Positions 1-8,865 of a stretch of 27,448 bases of DNA are shown piece after piece. The notes beneath the pieces are model-generated. The model was not told the origin of the DNA, made no database searches, and was given only the letters and a program-made list of their open reading frames with translations. The translations under genes were made by a program, and so were the position numbers. Source of the stretch: an uncultured Collinsella sp. (lineage in GTDB: Bacteria; Actinomycetota; Coriobacteriia; Coriobacteriales; Coriobacteriaceae); NCBI GenBank assembly GCA_947001705.1, contig CAMQHT010000032.1, positions 1 to 27,448 on the forward strand, in the 5' to 3' direction. Position 1 is the first letter of the stretch; every line of letters starts with the position of its first letter.

Positions 1-3000
1 GGTCTTGCCCTCGTTCGGGTTGTCGAGCCCCGTCGTTCCCTTGACGTTTACCGTCGCAGAAACATCCAAGCCGGCAAGCACCGCGTAGTCCGAATTGTCG
101 GGATAGCGCTCGGCATAACGGGCAAAACGCTCACTCTTCAGACGGCCGCTAATTGTGACTTTCGTGTTGTATTCGGGCTGAGTGAAGATAAGGTTCTCAT
201 GCGCGATAACCCTCGGTTTGCTCGACTTGAGCAAACGATAGGTGTTCTCCGTGCCGCCGGGGAGCTCACTGAACACGAAGCCGTAGTGGCCTGCAGCCTC
301 TTCGGAGGAATAGCACCAGTTAACTGCATATCCCTGACCGTACACCTTCAACGGCGCATGCAAGTTCCCCGTTACATTGGACGCATCCTGCCCGTCAAGA
401 ATACCCTGAGAGAATGTTGACTTTGCAAGGCTCAGGTGGAACAGCTCGGCATCGAGCTCGTTCTGGTCCTGCGGGGCAATCGCAAAATCGAGGGTCTTAC
501 TAGCCGTGACCTCGGCGTTAGACTTATCGGTCACCGTGAGGGTGATCTTGGTCTTCGCTGCCTCGGTGCCAGGCAGCGGCTGATAGACCGTGCCCTTGTA
601 ACCGTTGAACGTGATGTCATCGGTGCTGGCGGAGTACTTGACCTCGTAATACTTGCCGTCGATTTTGAGCGTGCTCGTGCGCGGCATCTGCAGGTCGGCG
701 GTCAAGCCGTCCTTGTTGGCGGGCGCGTCGGTACCGGAGTACTTGATGTTGCCGTAGGTAAAGGCCGCATCGACCTTCTCCTGCAGCGCCTTCTTGTCGG
801 CAGCGACCTTCTCGGGATCGCCCTTGACGGTCACGGTGAAGTCGTGCGAGCCGGCAAGCTTGATGTCGCCGCTCGTAACCGTAACCTTGGCGGTCAGCGT
901 CACGTCGCGATCGCTCGATGCGCACGAAACCTTACCCGTCTTATCTTCCCAGCTATACCCAGAAACAAACAGGCGCTCGGTGTCGGAGCTTGTCCATTCA
1001 ACAGAGAATTTCTTTGCGGAACCCGCCTTGTACGGAAGCGTGACATTTTGGGTCACGCCATCGGCGGACTCGCCCGACGCGTAGCCAATCTGCAGGGATT
1101 CGGCGGCTCCGTCAAGAAGGTCTTGCAGTTTAGCCTCGTCCCAAGCAACCTGCACGGACTTGTTGGGCAGGTAATACTCGGTCTTGCCATCGCGCGACAG
1201 TTCAAACGCCACATCGGCGTTACGCAGACCGTCGATGTTGTAACCGGTGTAGTTGTTGGGGTCAATGAAGAAGAACGTCACATTGCCATTGGTCTTATCC
1301 TGGGCGTCGGAGATACCGACCGTAGCCTTGGCGTCCTCGGCCTTAAAGGCAACGCCGCCCTCAGAGACCTTGACGTCAATATCGGTAAAGCCCAAATCGG
1401 CAAGCTGCGCCTTCAGGACATCGTTGACGTTGCCGCCCTTGGCGCTGTAATCAACGGCGATCTGCTTATTGGCATCGTTAAGCTTTTGGACTGCGGCCTC
1501 AAGCGAGCCCGCGGCGATAACCTTGTTAGCGGAGACGAGCTCGACCGTCGAGCTGCCGCTCGTGGCGACAGCCTTCAGATACTTGCCAGCAGCAGATGCC
1601 GAAACCGTTGCCGCGGCGCCCGACATATCGGGCAGCAGCGTCCAGTCGGCCGCCGGAGCCTTCGCGTCGTCGGCCGCATACCAGGCTACAGTCGCCTGGT
1701 CGGTGACATCGATACCGTTGGTGGTCGAACCGTCGGCGCGCTTGGCCTGCGCTGTCGCCTTTACGCTATCGCCCGAGACGAGATGGGTCGAATCGCTATT
1801 AATCTGCGGGCTGGCGATCACGCGCAGCAGGCTATACTCCCCCGCCGCGGTGACGCTATCGGACGAAACCCATTCAACCGTGTTGTCGAGAGCGCTCGCC
1901 GTAACTTTGATGCGCTTGCCGACAAGCGCATCCGTAAGAGTCAGGCTGCCATCGGTCTTATCGATGCCGTCGGTGAGCTCGGTCCAATCGGCATCGCCCT
2001 CGCCCTTGGCATACCACGCCATGGTGAGCTCGGCATCTTCGGGCACGTCCTTCATCGAGCCCGACCAGCTGCCCGGAACCTGCACGCTCGGCGTGATCTT
2101 TGAACCCACGCTGAGCGTAACGTTCTTATCGGCAAGCTCAATGCCTGCCAGCTTGTACTGGCCCTTAAGCGTCACGGGGCCGAGCGGGGCAACGGACTGC
2201 GTGCCGCCGTAGGAGCTCTTCTTCTGCGTGCTGGAAACGGTGTTTTCGCTCGTCACCTTCACGCGCAGATACTTGCCAGCATAGGCGGCATCAACGGTAT
2301 AGGTGGCCTTGGTAGCACCGGGGATATCGGTGTAAGCGGAGTCGTAGCTCGAGCTGCTATTTGCATACTGCCACTGGTAGGTCACATTATCGGTGCGGTC
2401 GATATAGTTGTAGCGCGAACCGTCCTTTTTGCGCACCTTAGTCTTGAGCGTATCGCCTACGTGCACGCCATTGGTAGCGGGAGAACCCTCGAACTGCACG
2501 TCATAGAGCTCCACTTGGCCCGCGACGGAAACGGGACCCACCGCATAGTACGGCTTCTGCTCGCCATAGCCGCCGTTGGCCTTGGCCACGACGTAGTAGC
2601 CCTTAAGGGCGGCGGTCACCGTCAGGGTGTTACCGGTCTCACCCTTGATAGGCGTGTCGCACTTGCTTGCGGTGTTCGAGGTGCCCTTATACCACTGCCA
2701 CGTGACATGCGAATCGGCGGTAACGTCGGTGGAACCCGCCTTGGCGGTCGCCGTAATCGTAGAACCAACCTCGACTTTGCCCGAAGTCGGGCTCATAGTC
2801 ACGCTCGTAACATTAATTGAACCGGTAGCCGCAACGAGAGCGCCCGTGTTGTTGGCCATGCTCGAAGAGCCGATCTTCGAGGACACCTTGCACTTGAGGT
2901 ACTTGCCACCTAAAGCGTCGGCAAGCTCGAGGGTCTCACCCGTGGCACCCGCAATGTCGGTATACGTGCCACTCTTGGTGTCAGAGCTCTGCCACTGATA

Positions 3001-4239
3001 GTTGAGCTTGCTCGCGTCGACGAACGCGCCGTACGCGCCGCCCTTCTCCTTAGCGCGGGCCTTAGCGGTATCCCCCACCGCAAAGACGCTCGTATCGTCC
3101 TTGGTATTGATGATGGACACGGCCGAAATCTCGATCGCACCGGCCTGTTTGACCTTGCTGGAAGTGGTCTTGTTCACCGTGTTGACGCCAGCGTTGGCCT
3201 CGACCCTGATGTACTTGCCTTCAAGGTCGTCGCCCACCACGAGCGAAGCACCCGTCTCGCCCTCGATCTTGGTAAAGCCCGAGTACTGCGAGGTGGATGC
3301 GGACCACGTGTAGGTAACCTTGGCGTCGGCGGGGGCTTGCTGATAATAGCTTATGTACGGAGTCGCCGTCAGGGTGTCGCCTATGCTCGGCGTGTCGCTA
3401 CTCAGCTTGACGTTGTTAAGCTCCATCTGCCCGGCACCCAGCACGGGACCGGGGATGTTGTTGGCATTGATACCCGAGCCGGAAGAAACGGACGGACCAT
3501 AGTAGTCCTTGCCATCAACCGTTACCCTGCAGATGAAGTATTTGCCTTCCATCGCGGCGGTGACGGTGAGCGACTGCTCGTGGCCTACGACCTCGGTGTA
3601 GTCGGCGACATTGCTGCTGGCCCTAGTCGTACCGGCGAGCCAGGTGTAAGTCCAAGTGCCGGGATTGTCAACGGACTCAGTCGAAGTGCCGTACCAGTCG
3701 TCCTCGACCTCATCGTACATATTTGCCCAAAGCGTCTCACCGGCCTTGAGCGCGCCCGACTTCGTGGAATAGAAGCTGTCCTTATCCTTGGTATCCTGAA
3801 TGAAGACCTTGGCCTCGCTCGAAAGCGTTGTGGCGGACGCGGCGGCAACGGCGTTCTTCTGCTCCGAAGCAGCAGGCACCGCGGGAGAGCTCTCGGACAC
3901 AGTCGCGTTATCTGCGGCGGTGTCGGCACCATTCGCGGCACTCGCAGTTGCGCCCTGATCTGCGCCGGCGTCATCGGCAGCAGCGCTCGCCGCCGCACTG
4001 TTCGCGCCGGTGTCGGCAGCGGTGCCATCGTCGGCCGCCGCGCCCTCGCCGCCCGTCGCAGCCTGCGCCACGGCCTCGGCAATGCCCTCGGCGCCCTCGG
4101 CCCAAAGTTGCGCCGGCGTGGTGCCAAAAGCCATGGCAAAAGCCAGGAACGCCACCAGACCGCGCTTGGCTACGCCACGGGCAATCGCTCCATGACGACG
4201 CCGCGAGGCGCGCTGGCGCTCGTCCTCAAACATATCCAT
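1..4239 (-). CDS. Giant secreted Ig-repeat surface protein, C-terminus outside window
   Basis: The frame is open for 1413 codons from the ATG at 4239 to the window edge, so the 3' end is missing. AGGAG lies 4 bases before this ATG; a second ATG at 4233 is also possible. The N-terminus has a basic run (RQRASRRRHG) and a hydrophobic segment ending near LWAEG, a long signal peptide. An Ala/Asp/Gly-rich low-complexity linker follows to about residue 140. About seven Ig-like repeats come next, with core tryptophans (YTW, YQWQ, WQWY, AWYA) near residues 195, 310, 414, 515, 621, 738 and 853; most end in a GKYL-type strand. From about 890 on there are domains like the 'atrophied' bacterial Ig type (VEWTSSDTERLF, then LTAKVTV). 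No catalytic motif is visible. Known relatives are cell-wall adhesins or ligand-binding proteins. The cobalamin riboswitch upstream suggests, by inference, B12-related binding; a sorting signal would lie beyond the window. Confidence 0.88.
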   Translation of the reverse strand, partial: MDMFEDERQRASRRRHGAIARGVAKRGLVAFLAFAMAFGTTPAQLWAEGAEGIAEAVAQAATGGEGAAADDGTAADTGANSAAASAAADDAGADQGATASAANGADTAADNATVSESSPAVPAASEQKNAVAAASATTLSSEAKVFIQDTKDKDSFYSTKSGALKAGETLWANMYDEVEDDWYGTSTESVDNPGTWTYTWLAGTTRASSNVADYTEVVGHEQSLTVTAAMEGKYFICRVTVDGKDYYGPSVSSGSGINANNIPGPVLGAGQMELNNVKLSSDTPSIGDTLTATPYISYYQQAPADAKVTYTWSASTSQYSGFTKIEGETGASLVVGDDLEGKYIRVEANAGVNTVNKTTSSKVKQAGAIEISAVSIINTKDDTSVFAVGDTAKARAKEKGGAYGAFVDASKLNYQWQSSDTKSGTYTDIAGATGETLELADALGGKYLKCKVSSKIGSSSMANNTGALVAATGSINVTSVTMSPTSGKVEVGSTITATAKAGSTDVTADSHVTWQWYKGTSNTASKCDTPIKGETGNTLTVTAALKGYYVVAKANGGYGEQKPYYAVGPVSVAGQVELYDVQFEGSPATNGVHVGDTLKTKVRKKDGSRYNYIDRTDNVTYQWQYANSSSSYDSAYTDIPGATKATYTVDAAYAGKYLRVKVTSENTVSSTQKKSSYGGTQSVAPLGPVTLKGQYKLAGIELADKNVTLSVGSKITPSVQVPGSWSGSMKDVPEDAELTMAWYAKGEGDADWTELTDGIDKTDGSLTLTDALVGKRIKVTASALDNTVEWVSSDSVTAAGEYSLLRVIASPQINSDSTHLVSGDSVKATAQAKRADGSTTNGIDVTDQATVAWYAADDAKAPAADWTLLPDMSGAAATVSASAAGKYLKAVATSGSSTVELVSANKVIAAGSLEAAVQKLNDANKQIAVDYSAKGGNVNDVLKAQLADLGFTDIDVKVSEGGVAFKAEDAKATVGISDAQDKTNGNVTFFFIDPNNYTGYNIDGLRNADVAFELSRDGKTEYYLPNKSVQVAWDEAKLQDLLDGAAESLQIGYASGESADGVTQNVTLPYKAGSAKKFSVEWTSSDTERLFVSGYSWEDKTGKVSCASSDRDVTLTAKVTVTSGDIKLAGSHDFTVTVKGDPEKVAADKKALQEKVDAAFTYGNIKYSGTDAPANKDGLTADLQMPRTSTLKIDGKYYEVKYSASTDDITFNGYKGTVYQPLPGTEAAKTKITLTVTDKSNAEVTASKTLDFAIAPQDQNELDAELFHLSLAKSTFSQGILDGQDASNVTGNLHAPLKVYGQGYAVNWCYSSEEAAGHYGFVFSELPGGTENTYRLLKSSKPRVIAHENLIFTQPEYNTKVTISGRLKSERFARYAERYPDNSDYAVLAGLDVSATVNVKGTTGLDNPNEGKT

Positions 4240-4377
4240 TTGTCTCCTACTGTCTGCACTTGGAGCATTGCCCAGCGGCTGCCCCACGTCATCGCGCACA
4301 TTGCGCTCGAGTACCCCCATCGGGGTCCCCCTTCCCTCCAGAGCCCAACGCGTACCGGCGGCTTGCGCCGCGGCCGC

Positions 4378-4545
4378 GTACAAGATGGGAGGCGATCCGA
4401 CTTAACCTTACCGACCCGGGCGCGCCGTCCGATCTGCAACGCGACCATCCCGGGCCAAGAGGAATTACGGTTACTGGTACAGCCGGGGACTTGCACCCCG
4501 ATTCTCCCAAACGCACAGGAAAACCGCGCATTCGTGCGTCTCCGC
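4378..4545 (-). promoter_or_regulatory. Cobalamin (B12) riboswitch in the leader of the Ig-repeat gene
   Basis: Read on the minus strand, the leader has the conserved core of the cobalamin aptamer. GGGAGAAT (4508-4501) is followed by CGGGGTGCAAGTCCCCGGCT (4500-4481), like the GGGAAT..GTGCGAAT..GCTG core of E. coli btuB, then a CAGTAACCG segment. A B12-box-like AAGTCGGATCGCCTCCCA lies at 4403-4386. Between the aptamer and the start codon are GC-rich hairpins, including ACCCC/GGGGT around 4310-4325 and GCGCA/TGCGC around 4290-4302. No U-tract is obvious, so control of translation or of an atypical terminator is possible. Aptamer ends are approximate. The class is recognised from conserved segments, not a covariance model. 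Confidence 0.75.
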
Positions 4546-4684
4546 ACCACCATCTAGGCCATCGATTATTACTGTCAGTATGGTATCACGCAAAAGGGCC
4601 CCGCACACAGGCGAAGCCCAAGGTAAAAGCTATGGTTTGCGATAGAAAGGGCTGTCGTCGGACCTTGCAAGAACGGCCCGTTTC

Positions 4685-4836
4685 AAAACTATGCCGGATT
4701 ACGGGGCTGATTCAGCACTTCGCAACCATATCTGCCATTTTCGAAAACCAATGACTCATCTACCTGCGGTTTTAAAAGCGCGAATTTCGGTATGCTCGAG
4801 GTTCGGCACTCCAGCCCCGTAAACCGGCATAGTTTT
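4685..4836. repeat. 152-bp element with 25-bp inverted ends, MITE-like or structured
   Basis: The 25 bases at 4685-4709 (AAAACTATGCCGG...GGGGCTG) reappear as their reverse complement at 4812-4836 with a single mismatch. The 102-bp interior (CATCTACCTGCGG, TTTTAAAAGCGCG and so on) codes for nothing. The arms are too far apart for an ordinary terminator. It sits between the 3' end of the UbiB-family gene and the riboswitch leader. It may be a miniature inverted-repeat element or a dispersed palindromic repeat. I see no clear target-site duplication. Confidence 0.7.
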
Positions 4837-4875
4837 GTTCGGACCAGTCCGCGCCGGCGCGACGCAAGGCAAAAG

Positions 4876-4904
4876 GATCCGTCTTCCTCCGTCCCCCAGG
4901 GATC
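4876..4904 (-). terminator. Possible weak terminator after the UbiB-family gene
   Basis: On the minus strand GATCC and GGATC can pair across a 19-base loop just after the TAA at 4908-4906, followed by CTTTT. The stem is only five pairs, so this is tentative. Confidence 0.3.
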
Positions 4905-4905
4905 A

Positions 4906-6669
4906 TTACCGCTTGCCGCCGTGACTGTTGCGCCAGATCTCGCGGCCCAGCATCAGCGCCAGCACCAGCGCGCTCACGTAGCCCATAAAGCCAATGACCG
5001 GGATACCAAACACGACCGGCTCGATGCGCGCGTAGTACACCACCGACGAACCGATAAACAGGCCGGCGATTACAATTGCCATCGACATGCGATCGATAAT
5101 TCCGCCCAGCTGTCGCAGCGCCTTATCGCTGCTCATAATCTGCGTGTTCACCTTAAGCTGGCCACGCGTGAGCATGCGCGACGCCAAGCCCAGATACTCG
5201 GCCGCCTCGAGCGAGCCTTTTGCCGCGCGATAGCTGCTCGCGGCAAGATCGCGCCCCATATCGCGCATGCGCGCATAGGTGCTCTTCTCGTTTTTGATGT
5301 GCGTCTGGATAATCTGGATCATGTTGACGTTGGGCATGTACTCGGTCAGCAGACCCTCGAGTGTCACCATGCCGCGGGCAAACATCGTCACCACACTCGG
5401 CAGCTCAACGTCGTTTTTGCGCGCCAGGTTTAGCAGCGAGGTCAAAAACTCGCCGATATCCAGGTCCTTAAGGTCGAGGCCCGCAAAGTCGGCAACGATA
5501 AAGTCCAAATCGGACAGAAAGGCCGAATGGTCGAGCTCGGCCGAGTCGCCGCGCGTCACGGCAAAGCGCATAAGCGAATCCTTGAGCTTGGGCACGTCGC
5601 CCTCGGCCACGGCGAAAATCATGTCCTTAACGATACCGCGGTCGTGGCTCGACATGCGCCCAACCATGCCCAGGTCAATAAAGTAGACGATGCCGTCCTT
5701 GAGAATGATGTTTCCCGCATGCGGGTCGGCATGGAAAAAGCCGTCGTCGAGCACCTGCGTCGAATAGTCCTCGACAATCGCCGAGCCGATCTTTTCCAGG
5801 TCATAGCCCTCGGCCACCAGGCGCTCGGGATCGGCAATCGAGATGCCGTCAATGTAGTCCATGACCACGACATGCTCGGTGCAAAGGTCCAGGTAAGATT
5901 TGGGGCACGACACGCCGCGCACGCTCTTATGGAACTCATAGAAATCGTTGAGGTTTTTGGCCTCGGCCAAAAAGTTGGTCTCCTCGCGAAACGAGGTCCA
6001 CAGCTCCTCGACCACGCCATGCAAGTCCACAAACTGATCGGTATTGACAAACTTTGAGACGATGCGCACCACCGAGCGAATGATGTCGATGTCCTGAGCC
6101 ATCACCTGCTGCGCACCGGGGCGCTGCACCTTAACGGCCACGTCCTCGCCGGTCACCAGGCGGGCGCGGTGCACCTGTGCAAGAGAAGCGCTTCCGAGCG
6201 GGTTGGGATCGATCGCGTCGAACATCTGCCCCAGGCGCTGGCCGTACTCCTCTTCCAGACACCGGAGCACTACCTCATACGGCACCGGCTCTACATCGGA
6301 GCGCAGACGACGCAGCTCGTCGCAAAACCGCTGCGGCAAAATCTCGGAGCGGTTAGCCAGAATCTGCCCCATCTTGACGAACATAGGGCCGAGCTCTTCA
6401 AGCAGACGACGCAGGCGCACCGGCGTGAGGTTGTCCCACACGCGATACTTTTTGATCAGGCGAACGATCTGCCCAATGCGCTCACGACGACCTGCCGGCG
6501 TGAGCTGGTATTCCTCATCCGGCGCCATCGCGTCGGGCTCCTCGGGGACCATATCGACAGCGCGCGGCTTCTTGCGAGCGCCCGAGACGGCGGCATCGAC
6601 CTCGTCGACAACCGCCGCCTCGTCACCCAAGGGATCTTGATTGTTGTAATCGGTGGTGGAATCTGCCAT
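4906..6669 (-). CDS. ABC1/UbiB (AarF) family atypical protein kinase, membrane-anchored
   Basis: This 587-residue protein has the full ABC1/ADCK/UbiB layout. An acidic leader covers about 1-55. The KxGQ motif is KMGQ at 99-102, the Ala-rich nucleotide loop is LGSASLAQV around 158-166, the ATP-site lysine is in VAVKVQRP at 180, the catalytic loop is HADPHAGN at 313-320, and the DFG-like metal site is DLG at 332-334. Two C-terminal membrane helices fill about 528-578 and probably anchor it in the cytoplasmic membrane. The family is known for support of isoprenoid-quinone and lipid metabolism through an ATPase-like activity; the substrate here is unknown. It starts 8 bases after the phasin-like gene's stop, so the two are almost certainly co-transcribed. 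The ribosome site is weak, which fits translational coupling. Confidence 0.93.
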   Translation of the reverse strand: MADSTTDYNNQDPLGDEAAVVDEVDAAVSGARKKPRAVDMVPEEPDAMAPDEEYQLTPAGRRERIGQIVRLIKKYRVWDNLTPVRLRRLLEELGPMFVKMGQILANRSEILPQRFCDELRRLRSDVEPVPYEVVLRCLEEEYGQRLGQMFDAIDPNPLGSASLAQVHRARLVTGEDVAVKVQRPGAQQVMAQDIDIIRSVVRIVSKFVNTDQFVDLHGVVEELWTSFREETNFLAEAKNLNDFYEFHKSVRGVSCPKSYLDLCTEHVVVMDYIDGISIADPERLVAEGYDLEKIGSAIVEDYSTQVLDDGFFHADPHAGNIILKDGIVYFIDLGMVGRMSSHDRGIVKDMIFAVAEGDVPKLKDSLMRFAVTRGDSAELDHSAFLSDLDFIVADFAGLDLKDLDIGEFLTSLLNLARKNDVELPSVVTMFARGMVTLEGLLTEYMPNVNMIQIIQTHIKNEKSTYARMRDMGRDLAASSYRAAKGSLEAAEYLGLASRMLTRGQLKVNTQIMSSDKALRQLGGIIDRMSMAIVIAGLFIGSSVVYYARIEPVVFGIPVIGFMGYVSALVLALMLGREIWRNSHGGKR

Positions 6670-6677
6670 CTACGCTG

Positions 6678-7094
6678 CTACTCGGCCTCTTCGGCGTCCT
6701 CTGCGTCGTCGGGTTCAACGGACTCGACGGGCACCGAGGTCACGTTGTCCTCGACCGAATCGACGATGTCGCGCACATGGGCCAGGAAGGCCGTGCGCTC
6801 GGGGGCGGTCATAACGCGGACGCGAGCCAGGATGAGCTCGTCGAGCACGCGCTGTGCCGCAGTCTCGCCCTGCATGCCCAGGCGCTCGGTCAGGTCGGAG
6901 ATGGTGCCGCCCGCCTGCTCGAACATATCGGACACGCTGCGAGCGATATCGGGGGTGCCGGCATCCTTGCGGACCTGCTCGCCCTTGGTACCGAGGTCGT
7001 CGAGAACCTTCTTGCCGCCCTCGACGGCAACGGCGGCGGCGCCGAAGCCCACGTTGATGGCACCGTTAACAAGCTGATCGAGTTTCATAACCAT
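6678..7094 (-). CDS. Phasin-like helical protein, partner of the UbiB-family gene
   Basis: The protein has 138 residues from the ATG at 7094, chosen because GGAG ends 6 bases upstream; a TTG at 7106 would overlap that site. The first part (QLVNGAINVGFGAAAVAVEG) looks like an amphipathic, weakly hydrophobic segment. The middle (GGKKVLDDLGTKGEQVRKD, then FEQAGGTISDLTERL) is predicted helical with heptad-like spacing, and the tail is very acidic (PDDAEDAEEAE). This resembles phasin/PhaF-type proteins, which coat polyester granules or act as coiled-coil adaptors. No polyhydroxyalkanoate gene is seen, so granule binding is not implied. As first gene of a two-gene unit it may place or regulate the downstream kinase-like protein, which is inference. 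Confidence 0.8.
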   Translation of the reverse strand: MVMKLDQLVNGAINVGFGAAAVAVEGGKKVLDDLGTKGEQVRKDAGTPDIARSVSDMFEQAGGTISDLTERLGMQGETAAQRVLDELILARVRVMTAPERTAFLAHVRDIVDSVEDNVTSVPVESVEPDDAEDAEEAE

Positions 7095-7185
7095 GGTTGG
7101 CTCCAATCATGAACAACTGCATTGGACTTCTTGTACCCAAGATTGAGTGAACGACACAAAATCGTTTTACCGCCAAGATAGAAAT

Positions 7186-7224
7186 CGAGCGGGCCAAAAC
7201 CTTTGACGGCGTTTGCCCCGCTCG
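7186..7224 (-). terminator. Terminator-like hairpin after the C69 dipeptidase gene
   Basis: On the minus strand, 18 bases past the dipeptidase stop, CGAGCGGG (7224-7217) pairs perfectly with CCCGCTCG (7193-7186) across a 23-base loop, followed by ATTTCTATCTT. The eight-pair GC-rich stem with a T-rich tail suits an intrinsic terminator, though the loop is large. Confidence 0.55.
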
Positions 7225-7242
7225 TTCGCTGCAAGGTTGCCT

Positions 7243-8766
7243 TTACCTTACGTTGTCGTTCATCGCGAAGGAGTTCTTCATGGCACAGCTCGTGGTGTAG
7301 AGCACCTTGCCCAACAGAGCATCGGTCTCCACCCGCACGCGCTCGGCAAACTCCTCGTTGGCGCGGGCGAGCTCGGCGGGCGCCTCGGCTTCGGGCAGCG
7401 CGGCCACGGCGGCATCGACGTCGTGAATCTGCTTGTGGCCCATGCCGCCGACCTTCTCCTGATAATCCTCGACCGCGCGACCGCACTCATGGAAGCGAAC
7501 ATCGGCCAAGGCACCGATCAGGCGGTTGGCCCAATAGAAATTATCGGACGTAACGCGAGCCTGCGTGCCGGCATAGTACTCGGGCATGGTCTCGACATTG
7601 GCGTACAGCGGTACGAGCGCGTTAAACGAGTTGGAGCCAAACGCCATCCACTGTACGGCGCGATATGCCGGCTGCGCATAGGGACGCAGCTGCAGCACGG
7701 CGAGCTGGCTGTTGCGGTTGATGCCGATGGGACGATAGGCGCCGCGCGTGACGGGCGTACCCTTGCTGCCGTAGCAGTCGTACTCCGTGCCCTGGTAGTG
7801 GCTCGAAAGCACGTACTTGATGTCCTCGATGGTCACCTTGCGCTCGGGCACGCGGCTCCAGGGGATGTCGTCGCTCTCGGGCGTGTAGTCGGCGTCGGGA
7901 CCGTCCCACACATCGCTGGGGTTGAGGCAGCGCTGCATATACCAGGCGCGCGGCGTGTTGTAGACGTGATCGCTGTCGCTGTGCGAGCCAAAGGCCTCGC
8001 GCGGGTTAAAGACCGCGGCGGGACCGTCACCCTCGACGCCCAGCGTTAGGTCCAGATGCCACTCTGCCATCCAGGAGCGCAGGTCGGCAGAGCACATGTG
8101 GTCGACCTGAGCGCCCTCGGCGTCGTCCAGGTCAAAGCTGTCAATACCCAGCTGGTTGGGCATGGTCACATAGGCGTCATCGGGCACGCGCTTGGCGATC
8201 CAGTGGTGGCCGCCGATGGTCTCGAGCCACCAGATCTCGTCAACGTCACTAAAGGCGATGCCATTGTTCTCGTAGGTGCCGTAGCGCTCGAGCAGGTCAC
8301 CCAAAATACGCACGCCGTCGCGGGCGGACTTGGCGTACGGCAGCACCAGGGTCACCATATCCTCCTCGCCCAGTCCGCCGGGCTGGGCCGGAACATAGCC
8401 GTCCTCGCCCTCGTTGCCCTTGGCGGGTACATAGTCCACGAGCGGATCGGCGCCGCGGACGCGCTCGTTGGTGGTGAGTGTCTCGGTTGCGGACATGCCA
8501 ACATTGAGCTCGTTGAAGCCGGCCTCGGCCCAAATGCCATGGCCCGGGACAACGTCGGGGACGCTCGTGTAACGCATGGGGTTGTCGGGCAGCTCAACGG
8601 TCAGGTGGCTCAGGACACTCGTGTAGACACGCGGTTGCTCGTCGGGATGCACCACGCGCATGCGCTTGGGCTCAAACACCCCGTTGGACGAGTCCTCGTT
8701 GCGGGCGACAAGCGTCGACCCGTCGTAGCTCGCGTTCTTACCAACCAAAATCGTTGTGCACGGCAT
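7243..8766 (-). CDS. C69-family (PepD-like) dipeptidase
   Basis: The protein has 507 residues and belongs to peptidase family C69, the N-terminal-nucleophile dipeptidases related to Lactobacillus PepD. The signature is the opening MPCTTILVGKNASYDGST followed by VARNEDS. Cys3 is the expected nucleophile once exposed by processing. The later segments GIWAEAGFNELNVGMSATET and MVTLVLPYAKSARDGVRILG match the family. There is no signal peptide, so it should work in the cytoplasm on dipeptides. The start at 8766 is chosen because AAGGAGGA lies 5 bases upstream; the ATG at 8772 overlaps that site and would spoil the conserved distance from N-terminus to cysteine. It is flanked by hairpins on both sides and looks monocistronic. 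Confidence 0.93.
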   Translation of the reverse strand: MPCTTILVGKNASYDGSTLVARNEDSSNGVFEPKRMRVVHPDEQPRVYTSVLSHLTVELPDNPMRYTSVPDVVPGHGIWAEAGFNELNVGMSATETLTTNERVRGADPLVDYVPAKGNEGEDGYVPAQPGGLGEEDMVTLVLPYAKSARDGVRILGDLLERYGTYENNGIAFSDVDEIWWLETIGGHHWIAKRVPDDAYVTMPNQLGIDSFDLDDAEGAQVDHMCSADLRSWMAEWHLDLTLGVEGDGPAAVFNPREAFGSHSDSDHVYNTPRAWYMQRCLNPSDVWDGPDADYTPESDDIPWSRVPERKVTIEDIKYVLSSHYQGTEYDCYGSKGTPVTRGAYRPIGINRNSQLAVLQLRPYAQPAYRAVQWMAFGSNSFNALVPLYANVETMPEYYAGTQARVTSDNFYWANRLIGALADVRFHECGRAVEDYQEKVGGMGHKQIHDVDAAVAALPEAEAPAELARANEEFAERVRVETDALLGKVLYTTSCAMKNSFAMNDNVR

Positions 8767-8823
8767 GCGCATCCTCCTTGAGCGAAGAAATCAAACGATA
8801 ACAGTGTATCGCTTCGGCGCAGA

Positions 8824-8853
8824 AAGGGCGAAACCACGGCCTCGGCAGCCCTT
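8824..8853 (-). terminator. Possible terminator after folD
   Basis: Just past the folD stop on the minus strand, AAGGGC (8853-8848) can pair with GCCCTT (8829-8824), followed by TCT. A second short GGCC-type stem may form inside. The stem is short and the T-tract weak. Confidence 0.4.
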
Positions 8854-8865
8854 GTGGTCAAAAAC

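Noticed and set aside
436..2103. A 555-codon plus-strand frame
   Set aside because: It lies wholly antisense to the Ig-repeat surface gene, whose minus-strand frame is open for 1413 codons and has clear repeats. The plus frame is a GC-bias shadow.
3337..4754. Two long plus-strand frames (3337-4557 and 3828-4754)
   Set aside because: Both are antisense to the signal-peptide end of the surface gene and the riboswitch. One product is an arginine/proline-rich string typical of spurious frames.
4685..4836. Inverted repeat as a terminator for the UbiB-family gene
   Set aside because: The arms are 102 bp apart and not followed by a T-tract, so an intrinsic terminator is unlikely.
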